From Protostelium mycophagum (Eukaryota > Evosea > Variosea > Protosteliida > Protosteliaceae), in NCBI GenBank assembly GCA_002081555.1, contig KV921091.1:1-64000 (forward strand): DNA of 64,000 bases, written 5' to 3'. Positions 1-10,873 of this stretch are shown piece after piece. The notes beneath the pieces were generated by a model. It saw only the letters and a list, made by a program, of their open reading frames with translations, did not search any database and was not told the DNA's origin. The number at the start of each line of letters is the position of its first letter. The first letter of the stretch is position 1. The position numbers and the translations under genes were made by a program.

Positions 1-58
1 ATGGTAGAGCACTCGCTTAGCATGCGAGGGGTACAGGGATCGATACCCTGGTTCTCCA
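1..58 (+). tRNA. tRNA-Ala (AGC), 5' end cut by window edge
   Basis: The anticodon arm is intact: stem 12-16 pairs with 24-28, and the 7-nt loop 17-23 carries anticodon AGC at 19-21. The T arm pairs 34-38 with 46-50 around loop 39-45. The 3' acceptor strand is 51-57 with discriminator A58. Its fifth base from the end of the acceptor (position 70 in tRNA numbering) is a U, as expected for the G3:U70 identity pair of alanine tRNAs, but the 5' acceptor strand lies outside the window. T-rich sequence from 64 onward can serve as the Pol III terminator. No intron is visible in the part shown. Confidence 0.93.
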
Positions 59-879
59 AAACCTTTTATTTTTTCTCCTCCGATCGATCAGAACCCATAA
101 TTCGATGAAAAACAGCTCAGAGGAGATAAAAATGTGAGTTTTTTCAATTTTTTTCAGCCCATATTTTGTTTTTGTAAAAATTACTCACACAGAGGTAAAT
201 TTTGTAATTTTGTGGTCGAAACATTCCAAAAAACACAAAAAACATTACCCATTTTTGCAAAATTTTTGTCAACGGTATGGAATTCGAGATTTCGTGCTGC
301 AAGCAAACATGCCAGGACCAAATAAAATTCACGGACAATTGTTGTTTCTTTTTGTTGATCATTCATGCCAGTGACACAATTACATTTGAACTCTTTCAAT
401 GTATTGCTATTTAACCCCAACATATCCTTAATGATTGAAAACACGAACTAATAATAGGAGCAAGCTGAGACCCGTTGTAATTGCTGGAATGTTGTCTGGT
501 GTCATCTTTTTGTAGTATTTCGTAAAGGTGATGCCATCCTTTGTTTTGCTCGAAAATGGCAGAGCATTTGTTTGGAATGGTGCATTTCACATGACACCTT
601 TTCTACCATTTTTGGCATTTGTTCCATTACCAATTCCAATCTAAATGTCAACGTTTTTGAGAACTGTACAGCCACCAGCAACAACATGAAATGTTAAGCT
701 GAGACAATGAACCTCCATGTTCTGGATCTAAAGAAGGTTGACCCATGAAGTTGTCTCATATGTCACGGCACGGACCGTGATTGTGTCTCACAAAATGAGA
801 AACGAAGAGTCACAAGTTTCTCTTATTTTGCTGAATGAGATGGAAGCGCGCATGCTATTGTGTTGGTACAAATTCTATT
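59..879. other. Noncoding spacer, no gene recognised
   Basis: About 820 bases between the tRNA and the stop codon of the F-box gene. Short open frames on both strands lack recognisable domains, plausible splice junctions or biased composition. An imperfect palindrome of the form TCACGG-N6-CCGTGA lies near 763-780. The left part is A/T-rich and probably holds the tRNA terminator and flanks only. Confidence 0.5.
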
Positions 880-2503
880 TTAGGTGATCATCGGTTTATG
901 TAAAATTCCAAAGTAATAAAGCTTCTTCCTTTGTCTGTAAGTTTGTGTCATCACGTTGCAGCCGATTGATCTCTTCTGATGCATCAGATGATTGAGTATC
1001 TCCTCCTTCCCTCTCATACTTCTTGTTTTATATATCAGCCCGCAATGATGAAGTGCGCCATCTGTCTGATAATCTCTTCTCACTATTGCATTCGCGAAAT
1101 CAAAGCATCTCGCACAATCGAAATCTCGATCTACGAGTGCCAACAGCTGGAAAAAAGCGGCAGAATTGCCGAATCTGCAGGAAGTATAGAGATCGTCCAC
1201 CGATACAGTACATCCCAGCTCGATGAGAAGTGGAATGACGTCCCGATGGGCTCTGATGGCATGATATGCGGCGTGTTGATTGAAATGTTCACAATGAGCG
1301 TGGACCCATCTTATGACATCAATATTTCCATTTGTGACGGCTATTGTGAAAGCGCGGGGAGACACTGCAAATCTACAACAAGTCAGTATATCAGCAGCAA
1401 CAGAGAGGGGAAGGATGTAAACGCACCCCTCTCTGTACAAATATTCCAGTAATCGAATATCCTCGGTCCTCACAGCCATCTGGACGTAAACTTTTGATTT
1501 TCGGGCATATTCTCGAGTTCGTTGTAGATTGTCGACGACATTCGCTCCTCCGAATTCGATGAGCGGCCTCCAGATGGATACGCCTCTCTTGGGTTCTTGT
1601 ATGCTCAGGAGCCATAATAAGGTGTCCATCTGGCCTGCCCTCGCTGTGATCATGTCAAAATCTGAAGATTGAAGGTCATCACCTGCAGAAACTAATGTTG
1701 TGGATTGGACAGTGAGCCCGCCCATCTGATGAATGAATTGTAACATCTTCAAATGCCCTCGTTCTGCTGCGACATCAATTGCTTCAGAGTCGACTATCCT
1801 CTTCCCATCAAGAAAAAGTTCGCGATTGTCTACGGAACAAGCCACATAATCTAGAATACATCTGCCGATTTCGAACTCTCGTACCACGTCCCAATAGGTC
1901 TCTTTGTAGCCTGATTTAATGTTAATTATTTTCAATCTTTGAGATTGACCTCTTCTATAAGCTTCGGCGAGAGATCTCCGGAGGGACCACGATGGCAGCT
2001 GGTGCTCACGAAACCTCTTAGACACCTGGAAACAACCCCATTCAATGGCGGAAGCGGCGATCATTTGATTGTCGCGCTCACGCCTGTAGAAACACCTCTT
2101 GATGAGGTCGTAGTCTCCGCTCTGAAGGATGACTTTTGGCTGACAATCTTTCAAAGACAACTGCAAGGGAAGTCGTTCCTCATTCTTCATTACAAAATCC
2201 CTGATAACTTTCATCTTCTACCTCTGTATCTGCTTTCTTGATCAGTTCCAGATCATCCAGAAAGGTGATAGCAGCTCGCTCCTCAACACAAGGAGCTCTC
2301 ATCGGCAACCACCACTCTACCAGCTCGCGACTATCACAAGGAAACTTCACCGAGTGGAACTCTATAGATCTCCTCTGTCTAGTAACTTCTGCCGCTCTTG
2401 ACCATTCAGAACAAGCGAAACTGATGGGCAGTAATTTGTCATGGTCGTGATAAGTGAAAATCTCCGTCAGGACATCGAATGGAACATCGTGTATGGTGGT
2501 CAT
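880..2503 (-). CDS. F-box / ankyrin-like repeat protein
   Basis: The N-terminal part (from ATG at 2503) reads MTTIHDVPFDVLTEIF, a typical F-box helix start, followed by a W-containing segment. The long second part (2214 down to 880, about 440 residues) contains degenerate ankyrin-like units such as AIDVAAERGHLKMLQFIHQ and AFTIAVTNGNIDVIRWVHAH. Proteins of this kind are usually SCF ubiquitin-ligase substrate receptors, or the large amoebal F-box/ankyrin families of unknown target. The two parts are in different frames and overlap at 2180-2214. A 37-nt GT...AG intron starting after codon GAG (near 2222) would restore one frame, but it is at the short end for this genome. A real frameshift or a sequence error remains possible. 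Function is inferred from architecture only. Confidence 0.7.
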
Positions 2504-2713
2504 GTTTTTTGGTGCCAAACTTGAAATTTAAATTTCCACTTTTGTGTTGGAAGTTTTCACCTTCAATTTAATAATATATAAATTATAAATTTAATTTGAA
2601 TATTTTTAATTTTTCAAGTAATAATTCTTTCATGAAATTGTATTTTGAAGAAAAAAAGAAATGTTCAGGCGTAATGAAGATGTTTATTCTCCACTTTACT
2701 TGTAGTGAAATTT

Positions 2714-5700
2714 CTATTTAGAGTCAGTTCTTCGCAACAAAAACACCTCTTTCTGATCTCTCATTGTGTTTGGTGATTGACAAACACAGATACATGATAT
2801 AGACATACGATTCGGTCTTACCAGTTTCAGCATGTATCTGATCTTCACTTGTCTCGTATCGTAGACGATGAACTCGTTATAGAGGAGCGCGGAGTGTCCG
2901 ATATTGGCGTCGACGGGCTTACCGAGGGGGACAATAGTTCCGTCTTCTCTGTAAAACGTGAGCATTTGGTACATCAATCTACACGAGTGTAGATTTGACC
3001 TCGGCGAGCCGTGAATTGATTGTTTTCAGTCATGGTTCGTTGTAGAATGTGATTATATCAGTGTTGTACGAAAACAACAAATCTGTCAACACCCGCGGAT
3101 CTCACGATCATGTTCTAAAAATAGATTTGAGTCGAGTGGTACTCACAATGTCTCTTGGTCTTTAGGGTCAGGGGTCCACTTTCCCTCCCCCATACAAGAC
3201 TGGTACCCTTGTGGCAGCTTCTGTATCATTTCCGCTTGCTTTTTTTTCAACATATCACCGAGGGCCACTTCACATAAGAGGAGGCATCCCTTTAGAGGTT
3301 CAGAGTTGGTGTTGTCGAACTTCTTTTGGAAGGGTGTGATCTATTTTTAGAAGACGGTCGATTGACAACATGTTTTATCTCTGCGGCTTTGCCGCGAAGG
3401 TGCCTCTTTTAGGTGATTTTTGTGCGTGCTTTTTATGGTTTGGGGCAAACACAAACATATACTTGACACTGTCACTTCAATTCTTATGCTTTACGATTTT
3501 CTGAAGTATTTTTTAATCTTAATTTCTTGAAGAAAAATCCACAAATCAACAAAAATATGCCCAAACACCAGAGGAAAAACATCATTACGGCAAAGCCACA
3601 ACTCTTCCAACTACAACGCCCAATAATTTACGTACTGTATTGTTCTTCTTGTCTGTATGGCAATAATTCGCAGACTTCGTGACGATATCTGCGAAATAGA
3701 CACCCTTTCCAAACATATACCCGGTCACTATCCAGGGCTCAGAGGGTGTCATGACGTCATCATCAAGTACCTGGCGCCTCTGGTGGGGCGATGCGGAGAC
3801 CTTGAGAGAGGATTCCAACCCAATTAGTCATCCTACTTCCGTGCCACAACAGTTGTCTGTTGGGGTGCTTCTCAAACGGTTTGAACCAGTCATTCTGCCC
3901 TTCTCTAAAAGACGATCATGATCGTGATCATCACATTGTGATCATGATCGCGATCATCATGATGAGGTGTACGCACCTATTTATAGCGTAGATGTCGAGC
4001 ACTTCCAGAGTGTAGAGGTTATGAGTGGGACCGTGTGTATTCTTCACATAAGTGGTTAATGTCCGATACAGATCTTCTGATTTGTCCAGAGGTGTGATCT
4101 CTGTCTTCAATCCTTTATAATGGAGATCGATGGGGTTCTCATTTGCATTCTCATCATCATCATCTTTAGAAAGAATTTTCCCGGCAATTTCTAGATCTAC
4201 AAGCATCTCAAGCATCTCCCTGCGAACCTCAGATCTATGTAATGACATCATCATACCTCTTCGTCTTGACGATCTCGAGATTATTCAGGATGGTCGGCGG
4301 TTTCATTCCGAAGCTGTGAGGAATCATGGAGTAGAACTTGTTGGAGAACTCTATGTGATGGTTCTTTGTCGCCTTTCCATTCTTCAAAGCTTCTTCCAGC
4401 TCCTTCAGCACCTTGAACCCTAAACATGTCAGGGAAAAGTATTGGGAGCTTGTCACAACAAACATTATAGATTCGAAATCAAATGACAGAGATAAACAAC
4501 AAAAGCAGAACAAATGACATTATGTTGGCTGTGTATTGTGTCTGTGGCGTTTGCGCAAATCTATAATGTGCAGGGAAAACACCGCAAGAATGCGTCTTTG
4601 CCAAATGGGAGAGAAGAAACACACGCACCAAAACATTTTCTTTCAACTTACATCAATGAAAACATGACAAAGCCGCACAACAAAAAATTATTGCTGCGAT
4701 TTTATCGTCCCAAAGTGGTCTACAGGTTTGCATAGATATAAAATCAATACAAAAACGATCTGCAACATAGTTCAAGAGCTCACCTTTAGATAGTTGAGCC
4801 TTGGACAGCTTCCCGAGTGGCATCTTCTGCATGTCTAATTGATACTCTTTCATGGCCATTTTCATCTTTTCTATATCACAGATGAGGTTGACCAGTGCTT
4901 GGACCCTCTTATCCATCTTTGAAACGGGTGCGGCATGGTGATCATTAGGCTGTTGACATCATCATGCGATATCAACATCATCACGAACCTTCTGTCTCTT
5001 GATATTGTCGGCCTTCTGTTCATCTTGCTCTTCATCAGAGTCGTAGCTGACCTCTACGACTTCGTATTTATCTGCACACTTCTCGTAAGGTGTTGCCAAC
5101 CATTGGTTACCCGTCTTATCATGAAATCTGAAATATTTAAACACGAGCCTTGACGCGATACGATGAGATGCAATGTGATGAGATGCAATGAGTCTGAACC
5201 ATAATTTCAAAGACGAGATCGCTCACTTTTTTTTGAAAGCGTTCTTGGCGAGTTCCTTGGTGTGGAATACGTCAGAACTACTCGTCCCTGCAGCTCCCAC
5301 CCTTCCCCATCGGGTCCACAAGATCAGATTACCTTTTTTCATATGAATTTCGTTGATATTTATTCATGTTCTTTGTCGTAATCTTGAATATTCTAGGCTG
5401 CGGCGCAGCCAGAAAATGTCCTCTACGGCCGCATACTGCGGTAACTTGACGAGCCTTACCGTAGTCTTCACGTGCTCGCAGTCTCACCACAAAAACCTCA
5501 AAAATGAAATTCGTGCGGGTGAACTCACCTCCAGAGTCGTTTTCTAACAGTTGGATTGTGTAAAACTTGTTGTTGTTATTCGCGATATTGGTCTGGTTCA
5601 GCATCACTCCCCACACGATCTTACTCTCTTCTAAAACGTGGTACTGATCAGCATTTGGGAAGTGGGAATCTACAACGGAGTTTCCCTTCTTGACCACCTG

Positions 5701-7160
5701 GTATTTTTTATTTTTATTTTTTTTCAGATTTTTCTTCCAGTTTTTCTTGTGATGATCGTGACAAAAAAGAAAATAAAAATAAAAAATAAAATAAAAATAT
5801 ATCTTTGAACTAATTGAAAAAATAGTATAAATATAAATTCTAATAAAAAAACTCAAATCCCACCTTATTCGGCTGTTTCCTCTTCTTATTATCATCGTCT
5901 ACAACTGCTTCTCACGTCATCTCTGTTCTATTTTTAGAACACACTCACTTTTCACCTTGGGCTTATTCGGCTTCTTTGGCGGGTGGTCCTGCTTTTCCTC
6001 CTTCTTCTTCCTTCTGAGACTTTCTCTGACGTATTCTGACGTCACACAAATCTCTTCTACCTCTGGATGTCTTTCGAGGAAATCTGATGTGATGCCCGGG
6101 ATGCAGATGATGGTGTTCACTTTAGTGGAGAACTTTTTGACAACGACCCCGCCACTCTCCTCAATCAATCTGCTCAGTTCTTCGACCTGTATGTCGTGTT
6201 AAGATACCATTGTACAACTGTCTATGGCAAGTAACATTGTCTTCGGACTCATCAGGCATTACGACACTAGTGCACATGAAGAATCACCTCGTCTTCATCA
6301 TCTTCATCATTGGCCTCAAAATAGAAGATGTCATCCTCGAAAAGACCTTCTACGGCACTCTCCTTTTGGGGCTTCACCTTTGGTGGTGCCTGGGACTTGC
6401 CTGGCTTCTCTTTCTCTTCATCATCTTCCTCTTCCTTTATTTGTGGTTTTACTTTAAGCTTCGCAGGCGCTGTCGGTGGGTCTCTTCTAACTGGTCTGAT
6501 CTTTTCATTTTTAATCATGATCATCAGTGATGTGGGTGAACCTTGTTGGTATCGTCGAAACGGCGTTGAAACATGTTTTTGATATCTACGAATCTCTGGT
6601 CGTCAATCTTCACGTCCTTCTTTCCGTTGTACGCACCCTCTAATTCCTCTTCTAATTGTGCTGAGTATCTCACCCATCCTTGGTCTGATTTCCACCACCA
6701 TTTTGCTGTACAATGTTAAGAATCGTCTCTATCTGTTTGAATTTATTCACCAATGGTTCCGCATTCATCATCATCATCCTTCACAATAATCAGTTCCCGA
6801 TTTGTCAGTTGCGACTTACATAACGACCGACAATGTATGGTTGTGGATTTTGAAGTGTTCCTTTGGCGATCGAGTCGGAGATCCATTCTTGCTTGATCGC
6901 CTTTATGCCATACTGCATGGCTTTGTTTGATTTAGAAGTATTAACAAGATCGTCGGCAACGATCAGGTAGTCCACCTGGTGTGGTGAGCTCTCGAAGAAG
7001 GTGCATGTCGTAGTAAAAATCAATGTTGAAAATGAACCTTCTGAGTGATATTAGCCACCACTTGACCTCCTTGTGCCTTAATAGACTTAGTCAGCCCATC
7101 TTGATCTTTAAATTCCGTCTTAGCGTTAAAGCAGAAGATGTATCCATCGAAGAGGGCCAT
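2714..7160 (-). CDS. Poly(ADP-ribose) polymerase, BRCT-WWE-BRCT-WGR-PRD-catalytic
   Basis: A multi-exon PARP-family ADP-ribosyltransferase using NAD+. Domain order from the ATG at 7160: BRCT (about 7160-6800), a WWE domain (about 6725-6560, with [12 protein letters not shown] and [13 protein letters not shown]), an acidic Lys/Glu linker (6530-6270), a second BRCT-like segment (6200-5960), WGR (about 5690-5100), helical regulatory domain (about 4916-4000, [11 protein letters not shown]), then the catalytic fold. The H-Y-E triad is intact: H in [11 protein letters not shown] (about 3850), Y in [12 protein letters not shown] (about 3720) and E in YNEFIVYD (about 2870). The last short exon ends LRRTDSK at 2714. 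At least ten introns are present, one only 41 nt long within the WWE region and one of 43 nt splitting APPEAP and VTGYMF. Likely nuclear DNA-damage signalling. Several introns carry palindromes listed separately. Confidence 0.93.
3383..3395. repeat. GCGGC-TTT-GCCGC hairpin in PARP intron
   Basis: Perfect 5-bp-arm palindrome with a 3-nt loop. It is the first of a family of near-identical 13-mers in introns and spacers of this window. Confidence 0.8.
3752..3759. promoter_or_regulatory. TGACGTCA octamer in a 43-nt PARP intron
   Basis: Lies within the intron that separates APPEAP from VTGYMFGKG. Extended form on the minus strand: TGATGACGTCATGA. Possible splicing or ATF/CREB-type site; the role is unknown. 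Confidence 0.5.
3913..3964. repeat. Nested GATCATGATC palindromes in PARP intron
   Basis: This intronic stretch consists almost wholly of GATCATGATCG and TGATCATC units in both orientations, so it can fold back on itself. It lies between the exon ending the regulatory domain and the exon encoding LLWHGSR. Confidence 0.7.
5925..5940. repeat. GTTCTA-TTTT-TAGAAC hairpin in PARP intron
   Basis: Perfect 6-bp inverted repeat just inside the 5' end of the intron following the second BRCT-like exon (minus strand donor near 5948). Confidence 0.75.
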
Positions 7161-7290
7161 GCTTCCGAGAAAATGGCGGTTCAACTTTGATTTCAAATTT
7201 CTACAACGGCATACCAGGAAAGTCAAACCAGGAAAATGAAATACACAAACACAAGCCAATGAGAAAGACAAACATCTAAATATGTACATT

Positions 7291-8727
7291 TTATGTCGAA
7301 TTTGTATTCTGTCTTTCTTGGTCGAATGTGTGGGTGTGTCCGTCTTCAAGCTTGTCTCCATCAAACATAGAACTCTGTATGCTGGGCAGCCGTAGTTGTG
7401 AGAGCTTCCTTGCAAAGATGGGGTCCATCTGGGCAGGGGTCATGGGGTTTTGTCCAAAGTGGTTCTTTTCTGGGATGATCTTTCTAAAGTGCTCTGCCTT
7501 GTCCATCTTGGAAGAGAAAGGCTCGAGGCGGGCTCTCAGGATTTCCCATTCGTACTCGTTAAATACATTCTCGAATTCTAGGATCTTGGCACAGAATGAG
7601 TCCACGAGGTACGGGACGTCGGCGGTGTGTCTGTGTCCTTGGGCGAAGCAAGACATCCACGGGTCATACTTGAAGAGACCCTCGAGGAAGCCTGTGAAGA
7701 ACAGCATGGCGCTTCGGAGATGCTTGGCGTTAAGAAGCTGGATACCGTCGTCTATGAGTGTGACAACATTGGCGACGGCGGCGTTCCAATCTCCAGTGCT
7801 AGAGGCCTTCTTGAAAATGGCCTTGGTATAGTCCTTGATCAAGACCATCTCGACTCCTTCTGAACCGACCGAGCTGCTGCAGTCGGCCACTGCACCGAGA
7901 AGCTCCCTCTCCCCATACTTGTCGGTGAGGTAGATTAGAAGTCGAGTAATCTTCTCCTTGTCTTTGTAAAGTCCGTTCACGGAAGCGCGAACTTCGTTGG
8001 TGCCCATGTTCTTGAGCGGGGCTGGTTCTGTCTCTCGAGGAGCTATCGAAGGGGGTGGTCCTCCATTGTGTACGTTCATAGGTGAGGGGGGTGGTGGCAT
8101 CACCATAGAAGGTAGAGACGGGGTGGTGAATGGTGACCTTGTGGGAATGGGAAGTACCATTCTGGGTGATTCGGTTGTGAAAGAAGGTGAAGTTGGCGGT
8201 GTTGAAGGCTTGAGGTGACTTGAGCCATTGGAGTCTGGAGTAGAGGAGTTGTTGCCTGAAGAGCTGCTTCCGCTGGAAGGAGAATCGACATTGTGATAGA
8301 CGTCGTCTGATTGGCTAGAGCGTGGGCCGGTTGACCTCTTCTTCCTTGGGGTATCGCAGCAGGATGCTTCCTCTCCACCAGAAATGCAGCGCTTGCAGGG
8401 TCTGGCTTTGTCGCATCCCGCCTTTTTCTTCCGGCAGTTGTTGCATGCATTTGATACTTGAGCGCGCTTGGCTCTGTTGGGTCCGTTCTTGTCAGAAAAT
8501 GGATTGGTGATAATCCGTTCTTCAGCCTTGTATGAATCCTTATGTCTTTCCGAGTCTGACGAGTGGTCTGCATTATATTTATCTGAGAAGGGGTTCTTGG
8601 ATACAGCAACCATTTGATGTTTGCTGTTACTGAAGGGATTGGTCTGTGATGGTGATACAGTCCCAAACTGCATACTCCTTCCCATTGGGTAGTCTTGTCT
8701 TCCAAGGTCTCTGTTATCAGAAGACAT
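7291..8727 (-). CDS. Zn2Cys6 (fungal-type) DNA-binding protein with NPF motifs
   Basis: A single uninterrupted reading frame of 478 residues from ATG 8727. Residues about 92-123 hold a binuclear zinc cluster (ACNNCRKKKAGC, then CKRC and a closing CC), matching the C-x2-C-x6-C...C-x2-C pattern of Gal4-type factors. Three NPFS motifs (residues about 30, 45 and 73) precede it; NPF is the classic ligand of EH domains. A Ser/Pro-rich stretch follows (about 130-215). The C-terminal 230 residues look helical and resemble no domain I can name. The family is best known from fungi, with few members in amoebozoans. Likely a nuclear transcription regulator; target genes unknown. The absence of introns contrasts with every neighbour. 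Confidence 0.88.
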   Translation of the reverse strand: MSSDNRDLGRQDYPMGRSMQFGTVSPSQTNPFSNSKHQMVAVSKNPFSDKYNADHSSDSERHKDSYKAEERIITNPFSDKNGPNRAKRAQVSNACNNCRKKKAGCDKARPCKRCISGGEEASCCDTPRKKRSTGPRSSQSDDVYHNVDSPSSGSSSSGNNSSTPDSNGSSHLKPSTPPTSPSFTTESPRMVLPIPTRSPFTTPSLPSMVMPPPPSPMNVHNGGPPPSIAPRETEPAPLKNMGTNEVRASVNGLYKDKEKITRLLIYLTDKYGERELLGAVADCSSSVGSEGVEMVLIKDYTKAIFKKASSTGDWNAAVANVVTLIDDGIQLLNAKHLRSAMLFFTGFLEGLFKYDPWMSCFAQGHRHTADVPYLVDSFCAKILEFENVFNEYEWEILRARLEPFSSKMDKAEHFRKIIPEKNHFGQNPMTPAQMDPIFARKLSQLRLPSIQSSMFDGDKLEDGHTHTFDQERQNTNST

Positions 8728-9477
8728 GCTGATGTCTTTGTGCTGTTCCGGAGTGTTTAATTATTATGCGGAGTTGATTCTATCCTCTCTCAGGGCTTTT
8801 GTCATAGAGCCCCAGAATCAATTATCGATTTCATTTCACAAAACTCCGGTTTACGGATATACGGATGCGGCCTTCCTGCCCAGTAAACACCGTTACGCTC
8901 GCAGCTCCGACTCCGGCTCACGAGACCGCAACAGAGCTCTATCAATTAGCATCTTCTCCGACAGAGATCTATCAAATACATCAATACTTGCCGAGAAAAT
9001 GAAGAATTCTCGCTCGTCTTGGTGCCCCAGTGCGTTGAGTACATCATCAAGGGCTCGCAGAGAACTCACGAGGATTTTGGAGGGTAATCGCGAGAATGAT
9101 TGACTTGGAAACTTTGTTGAAGAGCTCGACTTTAGTCGATTTTTGGGGAGTGTGAGCATCGTGTGATCTCAATAAAACACACAGAAAACTTTATTTTGAT
9201 GACCATATATTTTCATCCGAAAATGAAGGTATCAAGATGTCACGTGCAGCCGGAGAGACCAGCGAAACAACACCGGTCGGACATTCAACAGAGTGAACAG
9301 TTTAATTTATTAACTGTGAGTTTTAGAGGACCATCAAGTCTTTATTTCCACCAGATCGGCTTGTTCGTGTTGTTTTCCCTTGTGTGGGAGATCTGGAGTT
9401 TACATATGGCGAGTTGTAGTTATTCATAAAATTTCAAGAACTTTTTCGGAAGATCACATCACCTCATCTCATAAAAC
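8728..9477. other. Divergent spacer between Zn2Cys6 and Nopp140 genes
   Basis: About 750 bases that must hold the promoters of both flanking genes. The only candidate gene inside is the small minus-strand ORF at 8893-9159. The rest (9160-9477) is A/T-rich at its left end and shows no recognisable coding or RNA feature. Confidence 0.5.
8893..9159 (-). CDS. Possible small protein, unrecognised
   Basis: An 88-residue frame from a true ATG at 9159, Ser/Leu/Arg-rich, including DDVLNALGHQDEREFFIF. No homology is recognised. The plus strand is also open over 8726-9103, so one of the two frames is chance. It could equally be 5' leader sequence of the Zn2Cys6 gene, whose start lies 165 bases further left. 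Confidence 0.25.
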   Translation of the reverse strand: MLTLPKNRLKSSSSTKFPSQSFSRLPSKILVSSLRALDDVLNALGHQDEREFFIFSASIDVFDRSLSEKMLIDRALLRSREPESELRA

Positions 9478-10827
9478 ATGGCGGATAGCGTTCTCCCTTC
9501 TCAAGCTTATGGAATCGTCTCCGAGTTCTTGAAATCATCCGGATTAGACAAGTCTCACGCCGCATTTGAGAAAGAAACTGCAGACAGTGATGTGAAGGTA
9601 CATTCCGATCTAATTCTAGACAATTAATGATGCCCTGAAGGAGATTACCTCACCTACCCTCTTGGATCTGTTGCAACACTGGTTGGAGAGCCATCCTAAG
9701 GATAAAAAGAAGTTCACTACTCAGACCAAGCCTGAGGCCAAGTGCGTATTGATGTTTCTGTCACTTGCAAATTGATGTGATTCAGAACTTCAAAGAAGAG
9801 AAAGCATGAAGAGGAGGAGGAAGAGGAGAAGCCAAAGAAATCCGCAAAGAAGTCAAAGGCAAAGGTGAGAGAATGTGATCAGGATCCGTTCTCACATAGA
9901 TTAGGTCGAGCCGGTAGAGGCTCCTTCTGAAGAGGAGAAGGAAGAGGAAGAAGACAAGGCTGTCATCGCTGTGAAGAAATCCAAGCACACCGACGTGAGT
10001 TCATTTCATCTCTTCATTCGTACCGACAATTCATAGAGACATTACCAAGAAGAAGAGGAGGAGGAAGCAGCAGAGAAGAGTAAGAAGGACAAGAAGAGTA
10101 AGAAGGACAAGAAGTCCAAGACAAAGGAAGAGAGCGAAGAAGAGGAGCCACCAAAGAAGTCCAAGAAGTCTAAGAAGATGAAGGAAGACAGTGAAGAAGA
10201 GGAAGAGACACCAAAGAAATCAAAGAAAGACAAGAAGAAGGAGGAGAGTGAAGAGGATGAAGAGCCCAAGAAGAAGGACAAGAAAAACAAAAATAAAGAG
10301 GTCGAAGTGAAGACACCCAAGACTAAGAAGGTGCAACAAGAGGTGAGCTTGTACATTGTGATTGATCATGAGATTAAATGATGATAGGAAGAGGAAGAGG
10401 AGGATGAGATGACTGTCAAATCTGCAGCTGATGGAGGTCTTGAGAAGGTAAAAAAAATTGGTGTGTATTGTGTACGTTGGGTTTACTTTTGGACAGACAC
10501 CAGTCACCACACCAAGTGTCAAGACACCCAACTCTACAACAAAGGAATCTTACCGCAGAATCAAGGCAGAAGACATCTACGTCTCACCAAAATTCCAGGA
10601 CAACACCTTCGAGTCTAAGGTGATCGATTTCACATTTGTTCCTCAATCACATGTTCATCACCTTCTAGAATGGAGATGAGTTTGGAGCGAGAGCAAGCGC
10701 CATTCTCAGCCAAGTTAGAGGAAAGGGATTCCGTCACGAGAAGACAAAAAAGAAGAGAGGAACATACAGTGGCGGTGCCATCGACATGAGAGTTAACAGC
10801 GTCAAATTCGATTCTGATGACGAATAA
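9478..10827 (+). CDS. NOLC1: Nopp140/SRP40-type nucleolar phosphoprotein
   Basis: Starts MADSVLPSQAYGIVSEFL with a LisH dimerisation motif as in animal Nopp140. The middle is a long run of alternating acidic Ser/Glu and basic Lys clusters (KKSKK, EEESEEDEEP), the usual substrate of casein kinase 2. The C-terminal exons encode the conserved SRP40 domain (YRRIKAEDIYV, then DEFGARASAILSQVRGKGFR) and end VNSVKFDSDDE. Nopp140 shuttles between nucleolus and Cajal bodies and chaperones box C/D and H/ACA snoRNPs. Six or seven introns of 39-49 nt are clear. The first could be 22 or 43 nt; the longer form aligns better with animal Nopp140. The protein is short (about 320 residues) for the family. Confidence 0.92.
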
Positions 10828-10873
10828 ATTCGTTCGAGATCATGTTTATCACGATTCATTCGATGAGCGACAA

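Noticed and set aside
144-444. Minus-strand small ORFs next to the tRNA
   Set aside because: Overlapping frames without conservation, in A/T-rich sequence.
8726-9103. Plus-strand 125-residue ORF in the divergent spacer
   Set aside because: No domain, overlaps another open frame on the opposite strand, and composition is not protein-like.
10042-10356. Minus-strand Ser/Phe/Leu-rich ORF
   Set aside because: Antisense of the Lys/Glu/Ser clusters of Nopp140.
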